From Variovorax boronicumulans (GTDB lineage: Bacteria; Pseudomonadota; Gammaproteobacteria; Burkholderiales; Burkholderiaceae_C): DNA of 64,000 nt. Of the stretch, positions 8,553-16,901 are shown one piece after another. The position numbers and the translations under genes were made by a program. The stretch is from positions 62,001-126,000 of the forward strand of contig NZ_JARXVG010000002.1 in assembly GCF_029892485.1 (NCBI RefSeq), given 5' to 3'. Numbering within the stretch: position 1 is the first letter of the stretch; each line of letters opens with the position of its first letter. The notes beneath the pieces were generated by a model. The model saw nothing but the letters and a program-made list of their open reading frames with translations, was not told the origin of the DNA and did no database searches.

Positions 8553-9653
8553 ATGAGCGTGCCCTTTCAATCGGCCGCGATCATCGGTGCCGGCCTCATG
8601 GGCCGCCTGATGGCGGTCACGCTCGCACAGGCAGGTTGCAAGGTCGCGCTGTACGAAGCCGGCAGCCCCGAAGCCGAAGGCGCGGCGGCCCGCGTTGCGG
8701 CGGCAATGCTCGCACCGTTGGCCGAATCGGCGGTGGCGCCGGTGTCGGTCGTGCGCATGGGGCACTACGGGTTGTCGCGCTGGCCCGAACTGCTCGCGCC
8801 ACTGGCAAAGCCCGTGTTCTTCCAGCGCGAAGGCACGCTGGTGCTGTGGCACCGGCAGGACGCCGCCGAGGCCGCGCGGCTCGAACGCGTGCTCGCCCAC
8901 ACCGGCACGCAGGTGCCCGAGCTGGCGCCGATGCAGACGCTGGCCGGCGCCGACATCGCCGCGCTGGAGCCGTCGCTCGGCCAGCGCTTTGCCAAGGGCC
9001 TGTTCCTTCCGGGTGAAGGCCAGCTCGACAACCGCGCGCTGCTCGCCTCGCTGCTCGCGACGCTGCAGGCCAGCGCCAACGTCACGCTGCACTGGCAATC
9101 GCCGCATGTGCCTGAGGACTTCTCTCCCGGCGCCCCCGGCCAGCCCGACTGGGTGATCGACTGCCGCGGCCTCGGCGCCCGTCCGCAATGGCGCGCATTG
9201 CGCGGCGTGCGCGGCGAGGTGATCCGCGTGCATGCGCCCGAGGTCGCGCTGCAGCGGCCGACGCGGCTGGTGCATCCGCGCTATCCGCTCTACATCGCGC
9301 CGAAGCCCGACCACCTGTTCGTGATCGGTGCGACCGAGATCGAATCCGATGACATGTCGCCCGCCAGCGTGCGCTCCACGCTGGAACTGCTGAGCGCGGC
9401 CTATGCGGTGCACAGCGGTTTTGCCGAAGCGCGCATCGTCGAGATCGCCACGCAGTGCCGCCCCACGCTGCCAGACAACCTGCCCGCCATCCGCCAGCCA
9501 CAGGCGCGCGTGCTGCAGATCAACGGGCTCTACCGGCACGGATTCATGATCGCACCGGCGCTGCTCGATACGGCAATGGAGCTGCTCGTGCACGGGCGCT
9601 CGGCACTCGCGCAGGGCTTCGGCATGGCCACCACCACATCCGACGACGCATGA
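8553..9653 (+). CDS. thiO: FAD-dependent glycine oxidase, thiamin pathway
   Basis: Oxidises glycine to dehydroglycine (iminoacetate), the nitrogen donor for the thiazole ring. The 366-residue product has the FAD-binding GAGLMGRLMAVTLAQAG near the N-terminus and a DAO-type C-domain (RYPLYIAPKPDHLFVIGATEIE, then NGLYRHGFMIAPALLD). The frame extends upstream to 8463, but that part lies in the repeat; the ATG at 8553 starts the conserved sequence. The stop TGA overlaps an in-frame ATG of the thiS reading frame, so the following thiS-thiG-thiE genes form a coupled operon. Confidence 0.93.
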   Translation: MSVPFQSAAIIGAGLMGRLMAVTLAQAGCKVALYEAGSPEAEGAAARVAAAMLAPLAESAVAPVSVVRMGHYGLSRWPELLAPLAKPVFFQREGTLVLWHRQDAAEAARLERVLAHTGTQVPELAPMQTLAGADIAALEPSLGQRFAKGLFLPGEGQLDNRALLASLLATLQASANVTLHWQSPHVPEDFSPGAPGQPDWVIDCRGLGARPQWRALRGVRGEVIRVHAPEVALQRPTRLVHPRYPLYIAPKPDHLFVIGATEIESDDMSPASVRSTLELLSAAYAVHSGFAEARIVEIATQCRPTLPDNLPAIRQPQARVLQINGLYRHGFMIAPALLDTAMELLVHGRSALAQGFGMATTTSDDA

Positions 9654-9655
9654 CG

Positions 9656-9853
9656 ATGAACATCCTGATCAACGACAAGCCCTACACGCTGCCCGACGGC
9701 GCCGCACTCACCGACGCGCTCGCCGCGCTGGAAGCCGTGCCGCCCTTCGCGGTGGCGGTGAACCGCGAATTCGTGCCGCGCTCGGCCTACGCCGCGCGCA
9801 CGCTGCAGCCCGACGACCGCATCGAAGTGATCCGCCCAGTGACGGGCGGCTGA
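9656..9853 (+). CDS. thiS: sulfur carrier protein ThiS
   Basis: A 65-residue ubiquitin-fold sulfur carrier for thiazole formation. The ending GG is required for adenylation and thiocarboxylate formation. MNILINDKPYTLPDG at the start and FAVAVNREFVPRS in mid-protein are characteristic. An ATG at 9650 overlapping the thiO stop would add two residues (MT); I chose 9656, where family homology starts, with moderate certainty. It sits 24 bp ahead of thiG, its partner. Confidence 0.92.
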   Translation: MNILINDKPYTLPDGAALTDALAALEAVPPFAVAVNREFVPRSAYAARTLQPDDRIEVIRPVTGG

Positions 9854-9877
9854 ACAACAAAGATGGAGACCACACCC

Positions 9878-10690
9878 ATGACCACCCCGAACGACCCGCT
9901 GGTTCTCTACGGAGAAACCTTCCAGAGCCGCCTGCTGCTCGGCACCGCGCGCTACCCCTCGCCCGACCTGCTCGAAGCGGCCGTGAAGCGCGCGAAGCCC
10001 GCGATGCTCACCGCATCGCTGCGCCGCCAGACCGCGAACCAGGGCTCGGGCGGCAACGACACGAGCAACGGCTTCTGGGCGCTGCTTCGCAAGCTGGCGG
10101 TGCCCGTGCTGCCCAACACGGCCGGCTGCCACAGCGTGCAGGAGGTGATCGCCACCGCACAGATGGCGCGCGAGCTGTTCGACACGCCCTGGATCAAGCT
10201 GGAACTCATCGGCGACGACTACACGCTGCAGCCCGACACGCTGAACCTCGTCGATGCCGCCTCGCAGCTGATCCGCGACGGCTTCAAGGTGCTGCCCTAC
10301 TGCACCGAAGACTTGGTGGTGTGCCAGCGGCTGGTCGACGTGGGCTGCCAGGCCGTCATGCCGTGGGCCGCACCCATCGGCAGCGGGCGCGGGCCGGTGA
10401 ATCCGTATGCGCTGCAGCTGCTGCGCGAGCGGCTCGAGGTGCCGATGCTGGTCGATGCGGGCCTCGGCCTGCCATCGCACGCCTGCCAGGTGATGGAGTG
10501 GGGTTACGACGGCGTGCTGCTCAATACCGCCGTGGCGCTCGCGCAGGACCCGGTCGCGATGGCCGGTGCCTTTGCCGATGCGGTGCAGGCCGGCCGCACC
10601 GCGCATCGCGCCGGCGCCATGGCCGCGCAAGACGCCGCGCAACCCAGCACACCGGTGCTGGGCACGCCCTTCTGGCATCACACGGCATGA
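9878..10690 (+). CDS. thiG: thiazole synthase
   Basis: Condenses deoxyxylulose-5-phosphate, dehydroglycine and ThiS-thiocarboxylate into the thiazole phosphate. The 270-residue TIM barrel shows [22 protein letters not shown] containing the Schiff-base lysine, [12 protein letters not shown] and [19 protein letters not shown]. ATGs exist at 9863 and 9878; GGAG at 9865-9868 is 9 nt before the second, so that start is favoured. The stop overlaps the thiE ATG (ATGA). A short C-terminal tail rich in Ala, Gln and Pro is not conserved. Confidence 0.95.
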   Translation: MTTPNDPLVLYGETFQSRLLLGTARYPSPDLLEAAVKRAKPAMLTASLRRQTANQGSGGNDTSNGFWALLRKLAVPVLPNTAGCHSVQEVIATAQMARELFDTPWIKLELIGDDYTLQPDTLNLVDAASQLIRDGFKVLPYCTEDLVVCQRLVDVGCQAVMPWAAPIGSGRGPVNPYALQLLRERLEVPMLVDAGLGLPSHACQVMEWGYDGVLLNTAVALAQDPVAMAGAFADAVQAGRTAHRAGAMAAQDAAQPSTPVLGTPFWHHTA

Positions 10691-11634
10691 GCACGATGAC
10701 TGACGCACGCTCCATCGCCCACGCCATCGTCGCGGCCCACGGGTTGCGATTCGGCGCCATCACCGCATCGCCGGTGGGGGCCACGCCTTTCTCTTCGGAC
10801 GAGGCGGTCTACCGCGGTGCCAAGCAGGCCTGCGCGGCGCTCGGCTTCATCGAGATCGATGCCGAATGCCTCGCCCTCGCCTGGCATGCGCAGACCGAAC
10901 GCATCGGCCACTTCGATGCCGCGCAATGGCCCGACACCCCCGCCGACTTCGGCATGCGGCCGTTTCCGCCCGCATCGCGCGACGACGCCTTTCCGGCCTG
11001 CCCTGAGCGGCTCGGCCTCTATGCAGTGCTGCCCGATGCGCGATGGGTCGGCCGCATGGCGCGCGCCGGCGTGCCGACGGTGCAGCTCCGCTTCAAGTCG
11101 GAGGATGCAGATGCCATCGCGCGCGAAGTGCAGGCGGCCGTCGAAGCCGTGCAAGGCACCGGCGCCCTGCTCTTCATCAACGACCACTGGCAAGCCGCCA
11201 TCGCCGCGGGCGCCTATGGCATTCATCTTGGCCAGGAAGACCTCGACGCCTTGACGCCGGACGAGCTGCAGCAACTGCGCGCCTCCGGCCTGCGGCTGGG
11301 CGTCAGCACCCATGGCTATGCCGAGATGGTGCGCGCCGATGCGGTGAGTCCGAGCTACATCGCGATGGGCGCGGTCTACCCGACCACGCTCAAGAAGATG
11401 GCGACCGCGCCGCAAGGCGTGGCCCGGCTCGCGGCCTATGCGCGCCTCTTGCGCGGCTATCCCCAGGTGGGCATCGGCGGCATCGACGCCGTGCGCCTGC
11501 CCGAGGTGCTGGCCACAGGCGTCGGCTCCGTCGCCGTGGTGCGCGCACTGGTCACAGCCAATGATCCCGAGGCCACGGCCGCGCAATGGATGGAGGCCCT
11601 GGGCGCCGCCACCACCGCAACCACCGGCAACTGA
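10687..11634 (+). CDS. thiE: thiamin-phosphate synthase with extra N-terminal domain
   Basis: Joins HMP-PP and thiazole-P to give thiamin phosphate. The ThiE barrel occupies about residues 115-310: [59 protein letters not shown] and [14 protein letters not shown]. The product is 315 residues, roughly 100 longer than a standard ThiE; the first ~110 residues ([20 protein letters not shown] and onward) are not a domain I can name. The ATG overlaps the thiG stop, so the extension is genuinely in frame with the operon. Last enzyme gene before the receptor. Confidence 0.92.
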   Translation: MSTMTDARSIAHAIVAAHGLRFGAITASPVGATPFSSDEAVYRGAKQACAALGFIEIDAECLALAWHAQTERIGHFDAAQWPDTPADFGMRPFPPASRDDAFPACPERLGLYAVLPDARWVGRMARAGVPTVQLRFKSEDADAIAREVQAAVEAVQGTGALLFINDHWQAAIAAGAYGIHLGQEDLDALTPDELQQLRASGLRLGVSTHGYAEMVRADAVSPSYIAMGAVYPTTLKKMATAPQGVARLAAYARLLRGYPQVGIGGIDAVRLPEVLATGVGSVAVVRALVTANDPEATAAQWMEALGAATTATTGN

Positions 11635-11639
11635 ACCCA

Positions 11640-13805
11640 ATGAACCGACCACCACGCTCCTCGAATTCTTCCGCCTGGCCGCTCTCGCCGGTTTCGTGCG
11701 CGATCGCCGCCGCGCTTCTGGCCACTGCCTGCGGTGCGCACGCGCAACAGGCCGCACTGCCCGAAGTCACCGTCAACGAAGGCGCGGCCGCGTCGCAGGC
11801 CGACGTCAGCGGCTTCGGCGATGTGCCCCTGCGCGAGCTGCCGCTCTCGGCCACCGTGATCGACAGCAAACAGCTGAATGCCAGCGGCGCGCGCCGGCTC
11901 GCCGACCTCACGCAGTTCGATTCTTCGGTGACCGATGCCTACAACGCCGCCGGCTACTGGGACTACCTGACCGTGCGCGGCTTCGTGCTCGACAACCGCT
12001 TCAACTACCGGCGCGAAGGCCTGCCGATCAGCGCCGAGACATCGATCCCGCTGGACAACAAGGAGCGCGTCGAGATCCTGCGCGGCACCAGCGGCATCCA
12101 GGCCGGCACCAGTGCGCCGGGCGGGCTCGTCAACTATGTCGTCAAGCGCCCTACCGAGCAGGACCTGCGCACGGTGCGCGTCGAGACCACCAGCCGCGGC
12201 AGCGTGCTCGGCGCGCTCGACCTGGGCGGCCGCTTCGGCGAGAACCGCCAGTTCGGCTACCGGCTCAACGTGGCGAGCGAAAACCTGAAGCCGCTCACGC
12301 ACAACCTGGACGGCAACCGCAACATGTTCTCGCTCGCGGCCGACTGGCGCATCACGCGCGACTCGGTGCTGGAGTTCGAGGTCGAGCAAAGCCGCAAGAC
12401 GCAGCCGAGCCAGAACGGCTACAGCCTGCTCGGCAGCGTGCTGCCCGCGCCGGTCGATCCGCGCATCAACCTGAACAACCAGCCGTGGTCGCAGCCCTCG
12501 GTGTTCAAGGCGCTCACGGGCACGGTGCGCTTCAGCCAGGCGCTGAACGCCGACTGGCGCTGGAGCGCGCAGATCGGCCAGCAACGCCTGAAGACCGACG
12601 ACCGCCTGGCCTACGCCTTCGGCTGTGGCGCCGAGGGCAACTACGACCGCTACTGCTCCGACGGCACCTTCGACGTCTACGATTTTCGCAGCGAGAACGA
12701 GCGCCGCACGCAGACCGCGGGCAGCCTGAACCTGAAGGGCAACGTGATGACCGGCAGCGTGCGCCACGAGCTGGGCTTTGGCCTCTTGCAAAGCCGCGTG
12801 CGCAACCGCTTCCAGGACCAGGCCTACAACTACGTCGGCACAGGCAACATCTGGGCGACCGCCGTGGTGCCGGCCGACCCGACGCTCACCGACGTCAACA
12901 CGAACCGCGACGAGCGCTCGACCGAACTGTCGGTGCAGGACGCGATCCGCTGGAACGACCGCTTCACGACATGGGTCGGCGTACGCCACACGCGACTGGA
13001 CCGCAGCAGCGTTCGCACCGACGGCTCGCGTCCCACCGGCTACAAGGACGGCATCACTACGCCGTGGATCGCGGCCAGCTACGCCATCCAGCCCGGGCTG
13101 CTCGCGTACGCGAGCTGGGGCAAGGGCGTCGAATCGCAGGTCGTGCCGAACAAGAGCTCGCAGTACAGCAACGCCGGCGAGGCGCTGCCCGCGCTGAGTT
13201 CGCGCCAATGGGAGCTGGGCATCAAGGGCGACGACGACGCGTTCAACTGGCAGCTTGCGTGGTTCGACATCTCGCGGCCCATGACCAACCTCGATGCGTG
13301 CAACCGGCTGGGCACCACGCCGTGCGAAGCGAAGTACGACGGCCGCGCCGTGCACCGAGGCCTCGAAGCCGGCGCGCAGTGGATTCAAGGCCCCTGGCGC
13401 ATCGGCGGCAGCATGACGCTGATGGATGCCAAGCGCCGCGGCAGCATCGCCGAACCCGCGAGCAACGGAAAGTGGCCGACCAACGTGCCCAAGCAGGTGG
13501 TGCGCGCGCAGGCGGCGTACCGCGTGGCATCGGTGCCGGGCCTCGAAGTGGCAGGCCAGTTGTCGCACGAGGGGCGGCGCAACGTCCTGGCCGACGGCTC
13601 GATCACGCTGCCCTCGTGGACGCGCGTCGATGCGGTGCTGCGCTACGACACGAAGATGCGCGGCGTGAACGCGAGCTGGACGCTGGCCATCGACAACCTG
13701 TTCGACCGCCGCTACTGGAAGGAATCGCCCTATCAGTTCGGCCATGTTTATCTGTTCCCCGGCGCGCCTCGCACGCTGCGTCTGGGCCTGAGCGTCGCGC
13801 TGTGA
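11640..13805 (+). CDS. TonB-dependent receptor of the thiamin locus
   Basis: A 721-residue outer-membrane receptor. A signal peptide (hydrophobic CAIAAALLATACGAHAQ) is followed by a TonB-box-like LPEVTVNE, a plug domain (ADLTQFDSSVTDAYNAAG, VEILRGTSGIQAGTSAPGG, NYVVKRP) and a beta-barrel ending in the aromatic-rich strand RTLRLGLSVAL. It looks like the siderophore-receptor subfamily by sequence. It starts 5 bp after thiE on the same strand, which suggests a thiamin or precursor substrate rather than iron. That substrate is inferred from context only. It ends just before a long hairpin. Confidence 0.85.
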   Translation: MNRPPRSSNSSAWPLSPVSCAIAAALLATACGAHAQQAALPEVTVNEGAAASQADVSGFGDVPLRELPLSATVIDSKQLNASGARRLADLTQFDSSVTDAYNAAGYWDYLTVRGFVLDNRFNYRREGLPISAETSIPLDNKERVEILRGTSGIQAGTSAPGGLVNYVVKRPTEQDLRTVRVETTSRGSVLGALDLGGRFGENRQFGYRLNVASENLKPLTHNLDGNRNMFSLAADWRITRDSVLEFEVEQSRKTQPSQNGYSLLGSVLPAPVDPRINLNNQPWSQPSVFKALTGTVRFSQALNADWRWSAQIGQQRLKTDDRLAYAFGCGAEGNYDRYCSDGTFDVYDFRSENERRTQTAGSLNLKGNVMTGSVRHELGFGLLQSRVRNRFQDQAYNYVGTGNIWATAVVPADPTLTDVNTNRDERSTELSVQDAIRWNDRFTTWVGVRHTRLDRSSVRTDGSRPTGYKDGITTPWIAASYAIQPGLLAYASWGKGVESQVVPNKSSQYSNAGEALPALSSRQWELGIKGDDDAFNWQLAWFDISRPMTNLDACNRLGTTPCEAKYDGRAVHRGLEAGAQWIQGPWRIGGSMTLMDAKRRGSIAEPASNGKWPTNVPKQVVRAQAAYRVASVPGLEVAGQLSHEGRRNVLADGSITLPSWTRVDAVLRYDTKMRGVNASWTLAIDNLFDRRYWKESPYQFGHVYLFPGAPRTLRLGLSVAL

Positions 13806-13816
13806 AGATGCGCGAG

Positions 13817-13842
13817 CGAAACTTTTTTGCGCAAAAGTTTCG
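13817..13842 (+). terminator. hairpin after the TonB-receptor gene
   Basis: Perfect inverted repeat CGAAACTTTT / AAAAGTTTCG with a 6-base loop, 11 bp after the receptor stop. Its stem is AT-rich and there is no proper T-run after it, so intrinsic termination is uncertain; it immediately precedes the tRNA promoter. Confidence 0.45.
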
Positions 13843-13847
13843 GAGGC

Positions 13848-13877
13848 TTGAGAAGGCCAAAAAAACCACGCTATAAT
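13848..13877 (+). promoter_or_regulatory. sigma-70 promoter of tRNA-Asn
   Basis: TTGAGA at 13848-13853 and a perfect TATAAT at 13872-13877 with 18-bp spacing. The tRNA begins 11 bp after the -10 box. One of the clearest housekeeping promoters in the window. Confidence 0.85.
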
Positions 13878-13888
13878 TTGAGGCTTGT

Positions 13889-13964
13889 TCCTCGATAGCT
13901 CAGTTGGTAGAGCGCCGGACTGTTAATCCGTAGGTCCCTGGTTCGAGCCCAGGTCGAGGAGCCA
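13889..13964 (+). tRNA. tRNA-Asn (GTT)
   Basis: A 76-nt cloverleaf folds cleanly: acceptor TCCTCGA/TCGAGGA, D stem GCTC/GAGC, T stem CCTGG/CCAGG, with TTCGAGC in the T loop and encoded CCA. The anticodon GTT is at 13922-13924 in the loop CTGTTAA. The outermost anticodon-stem pair (27/43) is a C-U mismatch. A strong promoter precedes it and a terminator hairpin follows. Confidence 0.98.
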
Positions 13965-13986
13965 CTATAAGCCGCAAGGCAACTGG

Positions 13987-14025
13987 ATGCCCCGCTACTC
14001 AAAAGGTAGCGGGGCATTTTCATTT
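13987..14025 (+). terminator. intrinsic terminator after tRNA-Asn
   Basis: Twelve-base perfect stem ATGCCCCGCTAC / GTAGCGGGGCAT with a 7-base loop, followed by TTTCATTT. It ends the tRNA transcription unit. Confidence 0.88.
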
Positions 14026-14111
14026 CCGGTGCCTTGTTTTCGACGGCAGCCGCACGGCCTCGAAGTTGCTGCGTCATCGACAGGCCAGCGGATTCCAATA
14101 CAGTCCCGACC

Positions 14112-14759
14112 ATGCATTTCAAGCCGCAAGCCCAACCCGGACTTCCCGACTTCCCCTTCCCCCGCCCGCTCGTCCCGCATCGGATAGCACTGGCACTCGC
14201 CTCCGGCGCACTGAGCATCCTGCTCATCGGCTGCGCCACCAAGCCGGCGCCCGCACCCGCGCCGCCGAAGAAAGCAGCCAGCACCAAGCCGTCCGCGGCC
14301 GCACGCAACGAGTCTTCGCGCCCGGCACCGGAGCGCCGCCCGCGAAGCAGCGAACCGTCGCCGGCCACGCCGTCCGCGCCGGTGGCCAGGGCGGAGCGGA
14401 ATTTCCTGCGCCCGTCGAAAGGCACCGTCATCCAGCGCTTCGACGGCCGCAACAGCAAGGGCATCGACTTCGCAGGATCGGAAGGCGATCCCGTCATTGC
14501 CGCGCGCGACGGCAAGGTGGTCTATTCGGCCGTGGGTCCGCGTGGCTACGGGCAACTCGTGATGATCAAGCACGACGCAGTCTTCGTGACCGCCTATGCG
14601 CACAACAGCAAGCTGCTGGTGAAGGAGGGGCAGTCCGTGAAGCGGGGACAGGTGATTGCCCACATGGGCCGCACCGAAGCCGATCGCGTCAAGCTGCACT
14701 TCGAGCTGCGCAGGAACGGCAATGCGGTCGACCCCGTTCCGTACCTCATGGCCGACTGA
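14112..14759 (+). CDS. LytM-domain (M23-like) lipoprotein, NlpD/EnvC type
   Basis: A 215-residue lipoprotein with lipobox LLIGC about 37 residues in, a Pro/Ala/Lys-rich linker, and a C-terminal LytM domain (GTVIQRFDGRNSKGIDFAGSEGDP to LHFELRRNG). The zinc ligands of active M23 peptidases are missing: the HxxxD position reads SKGIDFA and the HxH position reads VKLHFE. It is therefore probably an amidase activator like NlpD, not an enzyme. It lacks a LysM domain, unlike canonical NlpD. The ATG at 14112 is preferred because the earlier one (14034) lies close to the tRNA terminator. Confidence 0.85.
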   Translation: MHFKPQAQPGLPDFPFPRPLVPHRIALALASGALSILLIGCATKPAPAPAPPKKAASTKPSAAARNESSRPAPERRPRSSEPSPATPSAPVARAERNFLRPSKGTVIQRFDGRNSKGIDFAGSEGDPVIAARDGKVVYSAVGPRGYGQLVMIKHDAVFVTAYAHNSKLLVKEGQSVKRGQVIAHMGRTEADRVKLHFELRRNGNAVDPVPYLMAD

Positions 14760-14799
14760 GGCCCTGCCGGCTTATCGGCAAGGCACGTGAGGCCATTGC

Positions 14800-14827
14800 T
14801 TGACGGGCCTGCCCGCCTCCCTACACT
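14800..14827 (+). promoter_or_regulatory. candidate rnk promoter
   Basis: TTGACG at 14800-14805 and TACACT at 14822-14827, 16-bp spacing, in the 289-bp gap between the LytM gene and rnk. It would leave a 5' untranslated region of about 215 nt, in which I see no other recognisable element. Confidence 0.5.
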
Positions 14828-15048
14828 CGATCGAATGGTTCCCTCACCCGCGTTCGGCCCACATCCTGCATGCGCAGCCCTGCCTTCGGCAGCGCGCGGC
14901 CGTCGCAGGAATGAAGTTGCGGCGAGCCCGGTGGTGTTCCGACGCACCTGCGCACTTTCCTGAGCCCGGTGGTCCGCTACTTTCCTTGATGCGCAAACCA
15001 TAGACCGCCGGGCACCGCACCCGCGCGTTCGATTGGAGTGCTTCATTC

Positions 15049-15450
15049 ATGCTTGCAACGATTCACGGAGAGCGCACGCTCACCGAACTCGACTTCGTCC
15101 GTCTTCAGAAATTGACGGGCAGTCACCCGCCCCCGGCACTCGCCGATCTTCTCGACATCGCGGACGTTCTTCCGTCGCGCGATGTGCCCGCGGACATCGT
15201 CACGATGTACGCGCAGACGGAAATCGAAGACCTGTGCACCCGGCATCGACAGACGCTGGTGGTCTGCTATCCGGGCGATGCGGAGCCTAGCGCCGGCTTC
15301 ATCTCGGTGCTGTCGCCCGTCGGCATCGGCCTGCTCGGCCTGAAGGCGGGTGCCACGGCGCGTTGGCACACGCCGGGCGGCGAAGAGAACAATGCGCGCG
15401 TGGTCGCGGTGCGCTTCCAGCCCGAAGCCAGCGGCGACTACACGACCTGA
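15049..15450 (+). CDS. rnk: Rnk-like nucleoside diphosphate kinase regulator (GreA/GreB C-domain)
   Basis: A 133-residue protein of the Rnk type: a short N-terminal helical part and a GreA/GreB-like FKBP-fold C-domain with SVLSPVGIGLLGLKAGA. Length and domain order match E. coli Rnk, which binds RNA polymerase and influences nucleotide pools. It lacks the long acidic coiled coil of GreA, so transcript cleavage is not expected. It ends 3 bp from the stop of the convergent 72-aa gene. Confidence 0.85.
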   Translation: MLATIHGERTLTELDFVRLQKLTGSHPPPALADLLDIADVLPSRDVPADIVTMYAQTEIEDLCTRHRQTLVVCYPGDAEPSAGFISVLSPVGIGLLGLKAGATARWHTPGGEENNARVVAVRFQPEASGDYTT

Positions 15451-15453
15451 AGG

Positions 15454-15672
15454 TCAGTGCTGCAGGACGCTGGTGCGGCTCTTCGCGTTGTCGATGGTCG
15501 CGCTGACGGAATTGGTGTTGACGGCCAGGGCCACCAGGATGGAGCCGACGAAAGACGGATCGGAAGCGCCGCTGAAGTTCGACGCGCCGGCAATGGCCAG
15601 CGCCTGCGCGACCTGCTGGCGGGTCAGTTCCGCAGCTGCTTCGCCAACGACATTCTTCTTGGTGGTTGCCAT
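15454..15672 (-). CDS. 72-residue protein of unknown function
   Basis: A small protein rich in Ala, Ser, Asn and Thr, starting MATTKKNVVGEAAAEL, with a hydrophobic stretch SILVALAVNT near residue 45. GAGGAGT lies 5 nt before the ATG, one of the better ribosome-binding sites here, which supports a real gene. No family is recognised. It is divergent from the CsgG-like gene and tail-to-tail with rnk. The longer frame starting at 15933 has no comparable start signal. Confidence 0.6.
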   Translation of the reverse strand: MATTKKNVVGEAAAELTRQQVAQALAIAGASNFSGASDPSFVGSILVALAVNTNSVSATIDNAKSRTSVLQH

Positions 15673-16000
15673 CTGAAACTCCTCGTGTTGAAGGCCCGAC
15701 TGTAACGTCCGCGCCCGGCCCCGCAAGGCCATCTCCCTGCGCGTGCCGGGGCGCCTTGCCGACGCCCGCGGGCAGACACGCCCTCGCGTGATAATCCCGC
15801 CCGCTTCGCCGCGCACCCACGACGCATGCGCCATGACTTTCGGCACTGGCATGCCGGCGCTCCGGGTCTTATCGTCGCGCGTTCGCTGGCGGCGCGATGC
15901 ATCGGGGGAGGTCATACAGGCCATGCGGTCCACTTCGGTATCCGATGGGTGGCGCCTCCCACTGGGGCGCCCTCTTCATTTTTTACCTGTTGATCCGGAC
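15673..16000. other. 328-bp divergent intergenic region
   Basis: It separates the 72-residue gene from the CsgG-like gene. I see no coding potential in it. A hairpin GGCGCC..GGCGCC at 15951-15971 followed by six T (15979-15984) lies only 16 bp before the CsgG-like ATG and could be a leader terminator or attenuator. No clear sigma-70 boxes stand out. Confidence 0.4.
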
Positions 16001-16888
16001 ATGGCTTTTTCCAAACTTTCTCTCGCAAGCGCGCTTGCCGGCGCGCTGGTTCTCTCCGGCTGCGCGACCACCGACATGCAGATGGGCAGCCAGTCGGCCA
16101 AGACCGTGGCCACCGGCAGCGCCGCCGGCTCGGCCACCTCCGGTGAAAGCAGCGCGCTCGAGCGTTGCGACTCGCCACTGGGCACCGTCTCCCTCATCGA
16201 GAACGTCAATGCCGGCTGGTACACCATCCTCACCGGCGAATACAAGCTCCCGCCCACCGCCAACCTGCTGCGCCTCCTGGTACAGCAATCGAACTGCTTC
16301 GTGGTGGTCGAGCGCGGCGCGGCCGGCATGAACGCAATGACGCGCGAGCGCGCCCTCATGCAGTCGGGCGAAATGCGCGGCGGCAGCAACTTCGGCCGCG
16401 GCCAGATGGTCGCTTCCGACTACGGCCTGTCGCCCGAGATCGTGTTCAGCAACAGCGATGCCGGCGGCCTCGGCGGCGCGCTCGGCGGCCTGGTGGGTGG
16501 CGGCCGCGGCCGCGCCATCGCCAACATCGGCGCCAGCCTGCAGACCAAGGAAGCCAGCGCGTTGCTGACCCTCATCGACAACCGCTCGGGCGTGCAGGTC
16601 GCTGCTTCCGAAGGCAGCGCGTCGAAGACCGACTTCGCGGGCTTTGCCGGCCTGGGCGGCCTCTCGGCCGCGGGCGGCGTGGGTGGCTACACCCGCACGC
16701 CGCAAGGCAAGGTGATTGCCGCCGCCTTTATGGACGCCTTCAACCAGATGGTCCGGTCGCTGCGCAACTACAAGGCGCAGACGGTGCGCGGCCAGGGTCT
16801 TGGCGGTGGCGGCCGGCTCGGCGTGGACGGCGGCGCGGCGCCCTCGCAAACCTCGGCGCCGGCCGCCCGCAACCGCCGCAAGCAATAA
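16001..16888 (+). CDS. CsgG/HfaB-like outer-membrane lipoprotein
   Basis: A 295-residue lipoprotein with lipobox LVLSGC at about residues 15-20. The mature domain resembles CsgG/HfaB family proteins (LLRLLVQQSNCFVVVERGA, ASDYGLSPEIVFSN, then Gly-rich segments with IGASLQTKEASALLTLID). Known family members form secretion channels for curli or anchor holdfast. There are no curli or holdfast genes nearby, so it may instead belong to the broader group of CsgG-related stress lipoproteins. The ATG at 16001 is the natural start because the lipoprotein signal follows at once. Confidence 0.75.
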   Translation: MAFSKLSLASALAGALVLSGCATTDMQMGSQSAKTVATGSAAGSATSGESSALERCDSPLGTVSLIENVNAGWYTILTGEYKLPPTANLLRLLVQQSNCFVVVERGAAGMNAMTRERALMQSGEMRGGSNFGRGQMVASDYGLSPEIVFSNSDAGGLGGALGGLVGGGRGRAIANIGASLQTKEASALLTLIDNRSGVQVAASEGSASKTDFAGFAGLGGLSAAGGVGGYTRTPQGKVIAAAFMDAFNQMVRSLRNYKAQTVRGQGLGGGGRLGVDGGAAPSQTSAPAARNRRKQ

Positions 16889-16901
16889 GCGCACAGGCCG
16901 C

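Noticed and set aside
11457..13745. A 762-residue minus-strand open frame
   Set aside because: Antisense to the TonB-dependent receptor with low-complexity composition; no motif and no start signal.
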